From a virus, in IMG/VR virus record IMGVR_UViG_3300026519_000001, positions 1 through 64,000 of that record: a stretch of 64,000 nucleotides of DNA; one strand, written 5' to 3'. The translations under genes were made by a program, and so were the position numbers. The notes beneath the pieces were generated by a model. The model was not told where the DNA came from. It was given only the letters and a program-made list of their open reading frames with translations, and made no database searches. Below are positions 32,801 to 42,800 of this stretch, one piece after another; within the stretch, counting starts at the first letter, position 1, and each line of letters starts with the position of its first letter.

Positions 32801-33903
32801 GTTTGAAATATACCCTCCATTTGAATTACATTTTGACCAATTTCTTCAAATGCTTCTTTAGGGGCATTAAGTGCTTGAGATTTAGCAAAAGCTCCGAAAC
32901 TAGGCTTTTTTACTAATTTATTAGTTATACCTAAACCAGTAGCTTTAAACATACTATTTAACTGCATATAATCAGTTCCAATGAATAGTTTATTTCTAAG
33001 CATAAAAGCATTAGCTTGTTTTCCAGCATTTACCTTAGCTTGAAATTCAAATTCTTTTAACTCTTCTGCAGAAGGAGTATCAGTTTCATTAAGTCCTAAT
33101 TCAAAATCAGCTTTGTATTTATCTAAATATAATTGATAATTCTCTTTTGTTGCCTTTTCATATAACTCCAAACCCATCATCTTACCCTCACCAAAATTAG
33201 TGATATAAGCAGTAGTTAATCTGCCTGCAACTCCACTTTCTAATCCCTTAGCAGTAGCATTTACAGCTCTACCTATCATATTAGTATAAGCTCCAAGTCT
33301 ACTTAATCTTAAGGCACTACCCACAGCTTTAACAGCAGCACCAGCTCCCATTCCAGTTAAGCCAAATCCAGTTGCACTATCAACTACACCTCTAAATGAT
33401 TCCCAATAGAAAGCACTATCATTAAAATCAATTATTTTACTTGGATCTTTTCTATAAATAGGTAGATATTCATTAAGTAATTTCTCTTTTGATTCTTTGA
33501 AAAAAGTTGCTGCTGCACTAGATTCCATTACATTAAGATTGTCATCTTTAGAAAAGTAAGTTGAAGCTGTTTTAATATTTTCAGGAATATCTAATATATT
33601 GCTTATTGTTTCACCTGCTGTTAGTAATCCACTAGCAAGACCACCAAGTATTGCATTGGAAGCTTGATGTAACCAAGGTTGCCTTTCGGATCTGATTTTA
33701 GCTAAATTATCCACTAATGCTAATGGCACTCCCACATCGAATTGGGAATCACCAATACCTGTGATACCTACATTAAATCTCCCTCCTATTTTAGACTTAT
33801 CATAGTTTCTTCTTATAGGTGACATCTGTGGAATTACAGGTCCATTACCATTTACTGGATTAGAACTCCTAATAGGAGATATTTTTTTTATTGGCGCTCC
33901 CAT
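29857..33903 (-). CDS. Giant virion cargo-type protein (1348 aa)
   Basis: N-terminal Pro/Arg-rich tail (PIKKISPIRSSNPVNGNG) typical of packaged crAss proteins, a Gly/Ala-rich amphipathic region around residues 170-215 (VDSATGFGLTGMGAGAAVKA), long coiled-coil-like helices (about 470-720), then a Pro-rich linker (KKPGAPSNVTPTPTIQDENP). It lies 10 nt upstream of the polymerase gene. Likely ejected with it; no enzyme motif recognised. Confidence 0.65.
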   Translation of the reverse strand: MGAPIKKISPIRSSNPVNGNGPVIPQMSPIRRNYDKSKIGGRFNVGITGIGDSQFDVGVPLALVDNLAKIRSERQPWLHQASNAILGGLASGLLTAGETISNILDIPENIKTASTYFSKDDNLNVMESSAAATFFKESKEKLLNEYLPIYRKDPSKIIDFNDSAFYWESFRGVVDSATGFGLTGMGAGAAVKAVGSALRLSRLGAYTNMIGRAVNATAKGLESGVAGRLTTAYITNFGEGKMMGLELYEKATKENYQLYLDKYKADFELGLNETDTPSAEELKEFEFQAKVNAGKQANAFMLRNKLFIGTDYMQLNSMFKATGLGITNKLVKKPSFGAFAKSQALNAPKEAFEEIGQNVIQMEGIFQTRKSLASKGYVTSDKRLEDMTLSERFTEFAMSEQALLEGAMGMFGGPVQYAITQAPFQKKINKSRMEHFTSQQQEFVKNKDYIDQTLYKSIFKKLTEESLEDVNEITANEANEITNDYSFAMIAVRNFSMGTTQNLREQINELKEAERVTPEVIKNIDKQISKLDALEKEYLNLRKYSTSDELMALSIERKLNDSGKNILEKGQSKLLSEISKRITSYNNIFETQFTFDEYLNNKDKELSDHFVEFMYESEIVQEYKNINFDIKDFDKTLMEIDRATDQFKNKNNQSVMEYIKENVMSPSILTEDKIKLLRLARTKLKGDHIKDNLNIKIKTLESELNNVVDNEGIEEKGGVDKIIKKVKEDNIKSKKPGAPSNVTPTPTIQDENPLAQFEQAKDEGVNPQPPIEAQIPDTGPKIGNPSDIQNIPKEVDMTNQQIEDFVNKSMMGVLPEDQINGIFDNKVRDGLLSQNEAEQFKRDITDKDQEDAIEQGVKPVFSNKKVEVNEAASTNEDITNLQNWNDDSLDTMAKTIIKNSQSSNSKTNTETDVKISFNNPKSPKFMEFLASNNDKTNIPIEFVVDEDITNFDVLRAYKEGKKTEEVLNELAIKVVINGDSEMYTYLFKPRKQSNGQWGTGGKAERQLRGQIIDALRDGKKPKGKIKYQYSGIFKSDGISKNVLEISGFESASDVKLMYVNKEGHLYDADTKDINTDYNSVINVKKANIPWAGALFTEVKSPNGSKIPIKLNLRKLSKNETALIIGIYTNIISPATPGKVNYKDSLMSESSELYDLLPQIDKAFLGENVKVSEVLDHLIFNGTNTLNNPATQLYYNKGVLNFGEDSLTLAELGNPIKMINFQKFLEQFKSRTVNVNKLSDPKYKNLMIDNQVINTDVTIDQTGNIFQSDATDSTNPINRYKTKAIYIANHITNNLEKSIKKTTVAEKKEDMKDRIKNVVVGDKKVISKEMDRLRKNMQSKVDKIKRRKC

Positions 33904-33905
33904 TT

Positions 33906-35948
33906 TTAATTTGCTTTCCCTTCCAATTCAAATAAATTTTTCCACTGATTATTTGCATCTCTATCTTCAAGTCTTAATAGCTCTTGTAAGTCATATTGAC
34001 CTAGCACCTCGCCTGTTTTTGCATCTCTACTTTGAAGAAAAACTTTACCTGCTTGAAAATCAGGAACAACATATTCATCTACAACTCTGCCAGCTAATTT
34101 ACCTTGTTCTTCTCCTAATGTTATATTTTCTTCAAGTTTTTTATTGAAATCTCCAGATGCCAATATATTATCTACCCTAGCAGATTTTTCCGTGTCAACA
34201 GTTATTTCTGCAGGTGATTCAACAAATATACCACGTTCCTTACCTTTTTTATCTTTATATCCTACCTCTACCATATTCCCATGCCCGAACACATTCCTAG
34301 TTACAGAAGGGTCAAAAGTATCATAAAATTCTTCTGCTGTTAAGTTCTCGTTTTCTAAAAATTGTTCAAATGTTAGTACCCCTTTCTCAGGGTCAACTAT
34401 TTTAAAACGACTCATTTTACCATGATAAAGATTTTTCGCTTCTTTAGCCACATCAGATGGCAATACCAAGCCCATATTATAGTTAGAACCTATATTTTCA
34501 TAAAAATCATTTACTTGTTTAACTACCTCTTTATATATTTCTTCTCTAGCTTTTTCTCCTCTATTAGATATTTCTCTAGAAACATAATCTTTTAAGTGTT
34601 GATTATCATTTATAAATTTTTGAACTTTAGGATTTGTAGAAGGATTTTCCAACATCTTCTCTTTTTGTTTTATTAATTTATTTACATGCGAATCAAGTAC
34701 TCTAAATTTTGTTCCGTCTTCCTTAGTAGCAAATACATATCTACCGATTTGCTCCAAATCATTTTCTTCGAGCACTTGTGTTCTAAGAGCATCTTCTTTC
34801 CCAAGCAAAGCATCTAAAATCCCATGTTTTTCTTGTCCGAACCTTTCACCATACAAAGGAGATAAAGTCTCAGTATTCATTTTTATACCTGGAATAGAAG
34901 GAGATATAGTCTGCATTGATTTATCTAAACTTCTATTATAGGCAGCAAAACTACTTTTATCAAATATAGTAGATAATTTAGTTTCATCAGTTTGATATGC
35001 TAATGCCCCCGAACTTAATTGTATTCTATTATTTCTTTGCAATTTAGCATACAAATCAACTGCACTTAATTCTTTTATACTATCTATTTGTTTTTTAGTA
35101 TTTTCAGGTGTTGCACCCTCTTGTGCTTCTAATCTTTTCTCAATTTCAGATAACTGCTGTGTTTTCCACTCATTATCTATATTAGGATTAATACCTAATC
35201 CACTATTAATAGCTTGTTGCTTATAGGAATTAGTTATATCTTGCCCCATTATAGATTCTAATCTTGCTTGTATTCTACCAGGGTCAATTCCTTTTGTTTT
35301 ATTTTCTCGTAGAAGCCTATAAAAATGAGGTAAGTTTTTTATTGTACCAACTTCAGCTCCTGCAAAATGACCTTCTGCCTCTAATGTTTTAAAGGCATCA
35401 TTTTCTAATTTTGCTAGTTCTTCGGAAGACATTACCTTAGAGAAAAATGAATTGGGAACTCCTGCTACATTTAATTCTCCATTTTCATCTAAAGAAGAAG
35501 CTCCTTGCTCTGCTAAGTTTTTTTGTAATAAAGCTATGGAAGCCCTATATGATTCAGGATCATCTTTAAAAAATTCTTTTCTTCTTTCAACTTCTTTCTG
35601 AAATGAAGATTTTCTAGCTTCAAGTTTTGATATTTTATCTCTTTCAAGTCTTTTCTTTTGCCCCAACAACTTGATTACTTCTCCTTTTATATCTTGTGAA
35701 AATCCACTTTTAGAAAGTTTATCTATACTATCATTAAAATTCTTTTCAACAGGTGCATATAATTCTTGTGCTAATGCTGAATCTTGTTCTAATACATTAG
35801 CTTGGTTAATAGCATTTTCAGAAGCTACATTAGCAGTTTGATCATGCAGTTGTCTCATTTGTTGAGGTACAAATGCTAATTCTTGAAAATTAATAGGATC
35901 AATTCTATTAATTTGTCTCGGATTATAAAATCTATTAACTACTGCCAT
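33906..35948 (-). CDS. Virion cargo-type helical protein (680 aa)
   Basis: Almost all helical and charged (KEVERRKEFFKDDPESYRAS.., LEKRLEAQEGATPENTKKQ..), preceded by a short MAVVNRFYNPRQINRIDPINF leader. Two nt from its neighbour, so clearly in one operon. By position and composition it resembles the crAss-like cargo proteins stored in the portal/tail barrel. No enzyme motif. Confidence 0.6.
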   Translation of the reverse strand: MAVVNRFYNPRQINRIDPINFQELAFVPQQMRQLHDQTANVASENAINQANVLEQDSALAQELYAPVEKNFNDSIDKLSKSGFSQDIKGEVIKLLGQKKRLERDKISKLEARKSSFQKEVERRKEFFKDDPESYRASIALLQKNLAEQGASSLDENGELNVAGVPNSFFSKVMSSEELAKLENDAFKTLEAEGHFAGAEVGTIKNLPHFYRLLRENKTKGIDPGRIQARLESIMGQDITNSYKQQAINSGLGINPNIDNEWKTQQLSEIEKRLEAQEGATPENTKKQIDSIKELSAVDLYAKLQRNNRIQLSSGALAYQTDETKLSTIFDKSSFAAYNRSLDKSMQTISPSIPGIKMNTETLSPLYGERFGQEKHGILDALLGKEDALRTQVLEENDLEQIGRYVFATKEDGTKFRVLDSHVNKLIKQKEKMLENPSTNPKVQKFINDNQHLKDYVSREISNRGEKAREEIYKEVVKQVNDFYENIGSNYNMGLVLPSDVAKEAKNLYHGKMSRFKIVDPEKGVLTFEQFLENENLTAEEFYDTFDPSVTRNVFGHGNMVEVGYKDKKGKERGIFVESPAEITVDTEKSARVDNILASGDFNKKLEENITLGEEQGKLAGRVVDEYVVPDFQAGKVFLQSRDAKTGEVLGQYDLQELLRLEDRDANNQWKNLFELEGKAN

Positions 35949-35949
35949 T

Positions 35950-37149
35950 TTATTTATTTTTTCTAACCCCTTTTAATATATCGGATGTTAATTTTAATTC
36001 TTTACTAAAATCCCTTAGATTAACCTCTTTATCTTCTTTAGCCTGCTGTTCAAGTATTGCAATTGCTTCTTCTTCACTAACCCCTGAAAGTTCCATCATT
36101 GTAGAGATAGACTTTGATTTTTGCTCAGGAGTTCCATTTTTATAATTGCCTAGTATGTCATATCCATATAACTTAGATATTCTAGCATTATCAAATATTG
36201 TTTTACCTATTGTTCCTAGATTATTACCTATACTAGATTGTAAATCAGCCCTAGCAGATTCAAATGCAGCAAGATTAGCAGCATCTGCATCATCAGCTCT
36301 TGTATTAATTTGAGAGTTAATTCTAGCTTTGTTCAAGTCTAATCTAGCTATTGAAGTATTTTTGCGTAAATTTAATGCATCTCCCCTAGCTTTTTCGGAA
36401 GCATTTAATTGAGCAGTTTTTCTATCTTCTACTTGTGCCGCCATTCGAGCTTGCCCTATTGATGAAGCTAAATTAGCTGAATTAGCCAATTGATTAGCAA
36501 CAAATGAACCTGCATTACCTCTGGAAGCATTTATATTATTCTGAGCAAATCTAGCAGAAGATTCTATCATTCCTCTTTCAATATTATTAATATCTATATT
36601 TTTAAAATTAGTTTCCCTAGGTTTAAACTTTGATAAAGCTCCTGTTATATCTGCATTAATAGTACGCCTTGGAGTTGGGGCAGCTCGTTCTAATTGTCCT
36701 AATTGTAATCCATCTATAAGTAATGGCGCAGCCTGTAAGCCTAAGCCTAAAATACCACCACCATTACCAAACATATTACCACCATCAGCAAATTTTTCAT
36801 TGTAAGTAGAAGAAGCTGCTCTATTAAAAGTATCTTGCTGTTCAGTAGGTTGGAATCCTACACCTTCATTTCCTGCAGTTGGTGGGGCAGCTTGAAAATT
36901 ATCTTGTTGCTGTGGAATATCACTTTGGAATTGTTGTTGCTGCTTTTCTTGAACTTGCTGTCTAGTAGCTTCTAAGTTAGTTTGTATCTCATTTTTTTGT
37001 TTAATATACTCCTGAGCCTCTTCTAGTGATTTCATTTCACTATTAAGTGCCCTAATAGATATAGGATCAAATCTATCTTTATATGTTTTATTTATTTCTT
37101 CTGCTATTTTAGCAAAAGACATTCCTTTATATTTTTCTTGTAATGCCAT
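35950..37149 (-). CDS. Virion cargo-type protein (399 aa)
   Basis: Gln-rich region (about 55-95, VQEKQQQQFQSDIPQQQD), a Gly-rich patch (FADGGNMFGNGGGILGLGLQ) and an Ala/Asn-rich helical part (NNINASRGNAGSFVANQLANSAN). No catalytic motif. One nt separates it from both neighbours' coding limits. Likely internal structural or ejected protein. Confidence 0.6.
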   Translation of the reverse strand: MALQEKYKGMSFAKIAEEINKTYKDRFDPISIRALNSEMKSLEEAQEYIKQKNEIQTNLEATRQQVQEKQQQQFQSDIPQQQDNFQAAPPTAGNEGVGFQPTEQQDTFNRAASSTYNEKFADGGNMFGNGGGILGLGLQAAPLLIDGLQLGQLERAAPTPRRTINADITGALSKFKPRETNFKNIDINNIERGMIESSARFAQNNINASRGNAGSFVANQLANSANLASSIGQARMAAQVEDRKTAQLNASEKARGDALNLRKNTSIARLDLNKARINSQINTRADDADAANLAAFESARADLQSSIGNNLGTIGKTIFDNARISKLYGYDILGNYKNGTPEQKSKSISTMMELSGVSEEEAIAILEQQAKEDKEVNLRDFSKELKLTSDILKGVRKNK

Positions 37150-37150
37150 A

Positions 37151-37852
37151 TTATTCGAATATTAATCTATTAGAAAATACATATGCACTTCCCTTACCTG
37201 TTTTTATTTTCACCTCTTCTTCTTCAACCTTATTAATCTTACCGTTAGGACCAACTCCTTGTGGAATACCTCCATTGGGATTAGTTTCATGTAATCCACC
37301 TGTATTAAATTCTGTTATATCAGTAGAATTAATTTCACCTTCTTCATTATTGCCCATATAACCCCCATAAGCAAATCCCGCCTCTATAGGATTAATTGGA
37401 GCATTTACAACCTCATTAAATGCTTGTGCTCTTATTTCAGGCATTTGTGTGTCTAAAGCATCTTGCTTAGCCTCTAATTGCAATCTTTTCCTCTCGTCTT
37501 CTGCTTCCTGTTCTTTTTTTTGTTTTCTTTTAGATGTAAAGAAACTAACAGCTCCCCCAACGACTGCCCCTATGGCTGCTCCTATTGGTGTAAACGCAGC
37601 CCCTGCTGCAGCTCCTGATAAAGCTCCCTTGGCTACCGAGCCTGCTATTTCTTTACCACCAGATACGTTAAGCTCTTTATCATATTCCGTATCAAGATTA
37701 ACAACTCCTTTCTTATTAGGGCTTGGGTTTACAAATGAGCCTACTTCTGTTCTGCTACCTGAAAAAGCCTGATCTGCCAAACCAGAAGCAAGATTTAAAG
37801 TGCTTCCAAAATTATCAGATTTTAAAAATTTACCAAATTTAGTATTAGACAT
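37151..37852 (-). CDS. crAss-type virion protein with GxxxG membrane segment (233 aa)
   Basis: GALSGAAAGAAFTPIGAAIG plus following hydrophobic residues forms a membrane-active glycine-rich helix (about residues 75-110), then a Lys/Glu coiled coil. The C-terminal motif TGGLHETNPNGGIPQGVGPN ... VEEEEVKIKTGKGSAYVFS recurs in crAss-like virion proteins. First gene of the cargo block. It could help pass DNA or proteins across the host envelope, an inference from composition. Confidence 0.65.
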   Translation of the reverse strand: MSNTKFGKFLKSDNFGSTLNLASGLADQAFSGSRTEVGSFVNPSPNKKGVVNLDTEYDKELNVSGGKEIAGSVAKGALSGAAAGAAFTPIGAAIGAVVGGAVSFFTSKRKQKKEQEAEDERKRLQLEAKQDALDTQMPEIRAQAFNEVVNAPINPIEAGFAYGGYMGNNEEGEINSTDITEFNTGGLHETNPNGGIPQGVGPNGKINKVEEEEVKIKTGKGSAYVFSNRLIFE

Positions 37853-37923
37853 GCGTTTTGTTATTATATCAAAGAAAGTGATAAATAATTATATATCATC
37901 ACCAAAATTGAATTATTTTATCA

Positions 37924-40900
37924 TTAATTTATTGTATATGAGAAGGTGATGTCATAAAGAGTAAATTTATAATCCTCTTCTGAGTGATTAAATTCTAATT
38001 CTATTAAAGCCCATGGTGCTCTAATTCTATTTCTAGTACTTTCTTCTCTAGGTAATGTTATATTAAATTCCCTAAATTTCCTTCTAACATTACTTCCATA
38101 TATTAATTCTTTATTCCCAGATGTTTGATAAGAAGTATCAACTTTTATATTGTTAAATGTAATATTAAATTTATCTACGTTATCAGAAATTAATTTAGTA
38201 TCAGTAATATAATTTATGTTGTCTATTATTTTATCACTAGAAGGCTTGTCATTCATTAATAATTTAATCTTAGAAGAATAATATACATCATAAAAAGTAT
38301 TATAAAATCCTTTATCATGCTCCCATATATCATCAGTAAATTGACCATGATTTGCAGTAAACATTTTACTATTGATATTAAAATAAATATAGGGTTTAAA
38401 ATCATAAAAAGAAGTAAAGCCATCTGCTATTAAATTGTAGGATACTGTGAATGAATCATCATCAGTTAAGAAGCTAAAATAAATATCTTTAAATCTATTA
38501 TCATAATAAGATACTACATTATTAAAATTTAATGTAGAAACCCCTTCTACACCTTTAAGTAAGTTATTGTAATTATTATTTGTATACTCTTTTGTATAAT
38601 TATACAACCCCTTAGTTAAACTAATTTCTTCGTTTTGACTAGCGATTCTATTAATACTATTATTAAGTATGTCAAAATAAAAAACACCAGATTCAACAGA
38701 AGTTATACTTTTTGGATGTAACGTTCCTGAATTTGTAGAAATATAATCATATCTTTGCAGCAACTCTCCTGAGCCTAATAAAATTGGAACATTATCACTT
38801 GTGGATAATTGCACCCTAGGATTAATAGAAAGATAAGAAACAGCACTTCTTTGAAATGCAAACATTACATTTCTAAGTTTAACTAATCCAGTAATTTCTC
38901 CATGCTCTGTTTCAAGAGTTATTTTATCATTAACAGAAATACTAGTCCAATTATCAATTTGTTCTCCTAAAAGTTTAATAGGACTAGCAATTATTTCATC
39001 ACTAAAAACATTTTGCGAAGTAAAATTAAAAGGCTTACTAATAGCTTTGTTTATGATATTTTGTTGTTCATATACAGAATTATAGCCATAGGCATTATTT
39101 TCATCTAAAGCCTCACCTGTATTTTTAGATTCTAATATATCATACCTCATGTTAGAATTAACAGAAGATTCACATACAAAATCAACAATTTCACTTATAG
39201 TAGCTTCAACTTCAGAAGACCCAGCATTATTTTCAAAAATTCTTAATAATGGAGATTCCTGAATAAATGTATCACCAAATTTTCCATTAATATTTGAAAC
39301 ACTAACTAGTTCTAATTCTGAATAAGGAACATAAACATTTCTTTGCCTATCCGCATAAGTGTTTCCACCATATTGTGGTATATCATCATTATAAAATTCA
39401 ACTATTAAAGCATAATCATCATCAGGAGTGCTTACATCTTCCCATAAGGCTAAAGAGTTATCCCATAAATCTTCTGATGTAAAAAATAATTGAGAACCAC
39501 TATAATAAGTAAATTTAGTTTCAAAATCCATATCTACTAATGGAGTGTATATTACAGTAGTGTCAATTAAAATTTGAGGGTCTGCATCAAAATCTTCTCC
39601 TTCTTTAGTTTGAACAGACACATCGGCTTCAATAGGAGGTATAAAAGCAACTGTTTTATCCGTAGACAAATTACTTACTTCAAATCCATTTCTGCTACTA
39701 TGTAACAAAACACTGCCGAATTTTCTTTTGTAAAATACTTTTTTAAATTCATATCTATTTAACCTAACAGAATCAGAAGCCCTTTCGAAATCATTTCTTA
39801 TATCTCCCAATAAGAAATATCCGCCACCACCTTCATTTTTAAACCATCTATCAACATTAGCATCAGAATCATTTTGAACAGGGTCGTCTACAGTATATTG
39901 AAATACCTCTGCATTTTTTGCATCTAATTCGTAAGATTTTCTCAACTCTACTGGCTCATCCTTATTATTAGAAGCAGAACTATATGCCGTATAAAAATCA
40001 GCTTTAGAATACGAATTTGTATTTTTTTGAAACCCAACTACTCTTATTTTATAATCATCTCCAACAGCTAATTTAGATTGATTAAATATAAACTCTGGAC
40101 TTATAATATTAAAATGTATTTTACTTGCGTAAGCATTACCTATATACGTGCCAGCACTATCTATTTCAGGAATTATATCTCCCCTATCAGGATATATAGT
40201 CCCAGCTGCAGAGTTTCTATTGAATGCTTGTGGTTTTTGAAATTTTTCTCCCCTATATGTATCTGGATATGAAGCTCCAGTAGGACCATCCAATATAGGA
40301 TTTATTGGATTTGTTGTATTTGGATCAACTCTAAATGTTCTAGTTAAAGGTATACTATATAATTTTTCTAAATTAGACCCTACAGGAAAAATTGCTATAT
40401 CCTTATAATCATTTTGTTGAAAAACACATGGATTAACTAAGCCTTGTCCTTTAACAGTTTTATCATATTCCTTTCTTTCAACAATAACTAATCTATAGCT
40501 AACTGCCTCTGCTGGCATATTATTAACCTTAACTTCAATATAAGCAAGTTCTGCTTCATTTGAAGAATTAATAAGATTAAGATATTCTTTTTCATTAGCA
40601 GCTGGTATTTTTAGATCAGCTATCCATTTAGCAAATGACTCTTCTCCATTATTATTTTTAAAAACCAATGCAACTCTATACCTCTCACCTCTTTTTAAAG
40701 AGGTATCAGAATTTGATTCAAATATCGTATTTAAACTTTTTTGTTTATATCTAACCCAATATTCTACATTTGGACCAATACCACCTATTGCATTCCTAGC
40801 TACATCATCAGGTAAATATTGCACTTCTCCAAGTCTATAAACAGCAGATGGATCATCTATAATAGCATCGTGTTCATCTTCAATAGCATTATAAAAATCT

Positions 40901-42066
40901 TGTAAGGATATAGTATTTGCAGGTGGCATATCATTTAATCCAGTGGAATGAAAAACATTGTAATCTTGATATGTTGAATTATGATGCTTTACAGTTGTTG
41001 TCCATCTATATTGACCTATAGTACCTAAATAAAGTCTGGTAAAACTATATGCTCTTGCATCGTAATCAACATCAAATTTATTAGTTTTATAATTAGCATA
41101 AAATAAATGCCCATCTTTATTAAGAATATGTTTTGGAATAATATTTTGTGTAGCTATTATATTAAATTCAGATTGAGCAATTTCCGATATAATAACATTG
41201 CTATCAGTAATTTGCAATGTATCAGAATTATTCTCATTCTCATAAATAAGAGATATTCTTGGTATTTGATCTAAAGAAGAATAAAAAATAGAATAAACTC
41301 GAATATAATCAAATTTTTGATCTATCTCATCTATAAGAATTATAGGAGATTTTGATACAGGACTATCTAAAGGAGAGCCTTTCAAGTCATTATTAAGAGC
41401 TACAAGTTTAGATAATGGTGATACTTTGGTTTGTGCACCATACTTATAATATAAATTATAAGTATACTGAATCATACCTGCTTGATGTGCTCCTCCTGAA
41501 CCATAACCTATTATTTGAGGATTCTTTTCTATTACAGAAGGTGTTATTGTTATTTCACTAGGTGATTTATTTAATAATGAAGGATCTAATATATTAATAA
41601 CTCTTACCTCATTTTCACCATCAACCCAATATACTTTTTCCGCTTCATTATTTTCCTTTATCCCCACAGATTCTATTTGGCTTTCGTACGTAAACCCTAA
41701 TTCGTCTATATAAGCTAAATTTATTTCATAGAAATTAGAAGATGTTTCTTCCATAACCCATACACAATCTACTTCCTCGTTAGTTGTAAACAATACAACT
41801 TTTTTATCAGTAATAATTTCTGAATGAATTATTTTTACATTTATAATTGGAAATGTTACTGCAGATAATAATTTGTTAGTAGGGTTAACTGTTAAAATGG
41901 GTATAGACAATACTAATTCATTTCCTTTTTGATTAGTAACAGTTCCAAATTCTTCATTTGTTATTACTCTAATATTATTACCTTCCCAATAAAATGTATT
42001 AGAATGCTTAGATTTACTAACATCCTGATTCATTTTTTGATAAGTATATGTAGCTCTTTCTTGCAT
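37924..42066 (-). CDS. Large tail protein, muzzle-like (1380 aa)
   Basis: Beta-rich throughout, with few long helices, beginning MQERATYTYQKMNQDVSKSK and containing many Asn/Asp/Ser turns; no repeats of fibre type. Its length and place between ring proteins (42.1-44.0 kb) and the cargo block match the distal tail 'muzzle' of phi-crAss001. A stretch (38000-42000) of uniform beta structure fits a tube-closing protein. Assignment is positional. Confidence 0.6.
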   Translation of the reverse strand: MQERATYTYQKMNQDVSKSKHSNTFYWEGNNIRVITNEEFGTVTNQKGNELVLSIPILTVNPTNKLLSAVTFPIINVKIIHSEIITDKKVVLFTTNEEVDCVWVMEETSSNFYEINLAYIDELGFTYESQIESVGIKENNEAEKVYWVDGENEVRVINILDPSLLNKSPSEITITPSVIEKNPQIIGYGSGGAHQAGMIQYTYNLYYKYGAQTKVSPLSKLVALNNDLKGSPLDSPVSKSPIILIDEIDQKFDYIRVYSIFYSSLDQIPRISLIYENENNSDTLQITDSNVIISEIAQSEFNIIATQNIIPKHILNKDGHLFYANYKTNKFDVDYDARAYSFTRLYLGTIGQYRWTTTVKHHNSTYQDYNVFHSTGLNDMPPANTISLQDFYNAIEDEHDAIIDDPSAVYRLGEVQYLPDDVARNAIGGIGPNVEYWVRYKQKSLNTIFESNSDTSLKRGERYRVALVFKNNNGEESFAKWIADLKIPAANEKEYLNLINSSNEAELAYIEVKVNNMPAEAVSYRLVIVERKEYDKTVKGQGLVNPCVFQQNDYKDIAIFPVGSNLEKLYSIPLTRTFRVDPNTTNPINPILDGPTGASYPDTYRGEKFQKPQAFNRNSAAGTIYPDRGDIIPEIDSAGTYIGNAYASKIHFNIISPEFIFNQSKLAVGDDYKIRVVGFQKNTNSYSKADFYTAYSSASNNKDEPVELRKSYELDAKNAEVFQYTVDDPVQNDSDANVDRWFKNEGGGGYFLLGDIRNDFERASDSVRLNRYEFKKVFYKRKFGSVLLHSSRNGFEVSNLSTDKTVAFIPPIEADVSVQTKEGEDFDADPQILIDTTVIYTPLVDMDFETKFTYYSGSQLFFTSEDLWDNSLALWEDVSTPDDDYALIVEFYNDDIPQYGGNTYADRQRNVYVPYSELELVSVSNINGKFGDTFIQESPLLRIFENNAGSSEVEATISEIVDFVCESSVNSNMRYDILESKNTGEALDENNAYGYNSVYEQQNIINKAISKPFNFTSQNVFSDEIIASPIKLLGEQIDNWTSISVNDKITLETEHGEITGLVKLRNVMFAFQRSAVSYLSINPRVQLSTSDNVPILLGSGELLQRYDYISTNSGTLHPKSITSVESGVFYFDILNNSINRIASQNEEISLTKGLYNYTKEYTNNNYNNLLKGVEGVSTLNFNNVVSYYDNRFKDIYFSFLTDDDSFTVSYNLIADGFTSFYDFKPYIYFNINSKMFTANHGQFTDDIWEHDKGFYNTFYDVYYSSKIKLLMNDKPSSDKIIDNINYITDTKLISDNVDKFNITFNNIKVDTSYQTSGNKELIYGSNVRRKFREFNITLPREESTRNRIRAPWALIELEFNHSEEDYKFTLYDITFSYTIN

Positions 42067-42068
42067 AA

Positions 42069-42800
42069 CTATATACTGTTTCTACGTAAATACTCTTGAG
42101 ATCCATGGTTAGTAAAGAAGCTTCCATGTTGTAAAGGTTTTAATATCAATCTACTAAAAGCATTGGAAAATGATTCTGCCTCATCTATTGTTTTTAATTG
42201 CCCAGCTGTTTGTGCAGCAGCTACATACCAAGCCCACTCTTGCTCAGCGTGATTATATACTTTATCAGGCAACTTCCCAAGCACCCACATAGTATAATAA
42301 TGTTGTAACTGTATATAGGCTATACAAGCCTTCTCGAATTTGATATTATCTGGAACTTGCGGCAAGCCTAAATCATCTAATACTAAACCTCTATATACCA
42401 TAAAAACCTCACCATCAGATACATCAGCATGAATATAATGGTTATTTAAACTATATGTAAATTCACTAATTTGATTAAAATCAGGAGATCCTAATTTGTG
42501 GTATTTTGAATGCATAGTACTTGAAGCATATCTCATAGCTACGTAATTAGATTTGCCTTTGCTATCAACACCTGTTTTCCAAAGAGTTTGGTCGATATAA
42601 ACTAAATCATTTGGAAGAGTTCCTCTAAAATCTTTTATTTTTATAACACAATCTTTTATTTCATAAGAATTTGGAGCGCCTATTAATTTTATGGCATCTC
42701 CTATATATTGTGCTAAGTCAGATTCATTAATGCTTTGCATTAAAGGATTGATTAATACTCGATTAATTATATGCTTAACTGATTTAAATTTTCCATTCAT
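42069..42800 (-). CDS. Tail ring/adaptor protein (243 aa)
   Basis: Starts MNGKFKSVKHIINRVLINPL and contains an EWAWYVAAAQTAGQ helix after a beta segment; part of a tight run of three short structural genes (4-nt overlap upstream, 2 nt to the muzzle). Size and order fit crAss-like ring proteins that build the short tail barrel. No sequence motif decides which ring. Confidence 0.55.
   Translation of the reverse strand: MNGKFKSVKHIINRVLINPLMQSINESDLAQYIGDAIKLIGAPNSYEIKDCVIKIKDFRGTLPNDLVYIDQTLWKTGVDSKGKSNYVAMRYASSTMHSKYHKLGSPDFNQISEFTYSLNNHYIHADVSDGEVFMVYRGLVLDDLGLPQVPDNIKFEKACIAYIQLQHYYTMWVLGKLPDKVYNHAEQEWAWYVAAAQTAGQLKTIDEAESFSNAFSRLILKPLQHGSFFTNHGSQEYLRRNSI

Noticed and set aside
30000-42000. 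Antisense ORFs on the plus strand within late genes
   Set aside because: They lie opposite long intact genes, have low-complexity or Ser/Pro/Ile-rich translations, and lack conserved motifs or initiation context.
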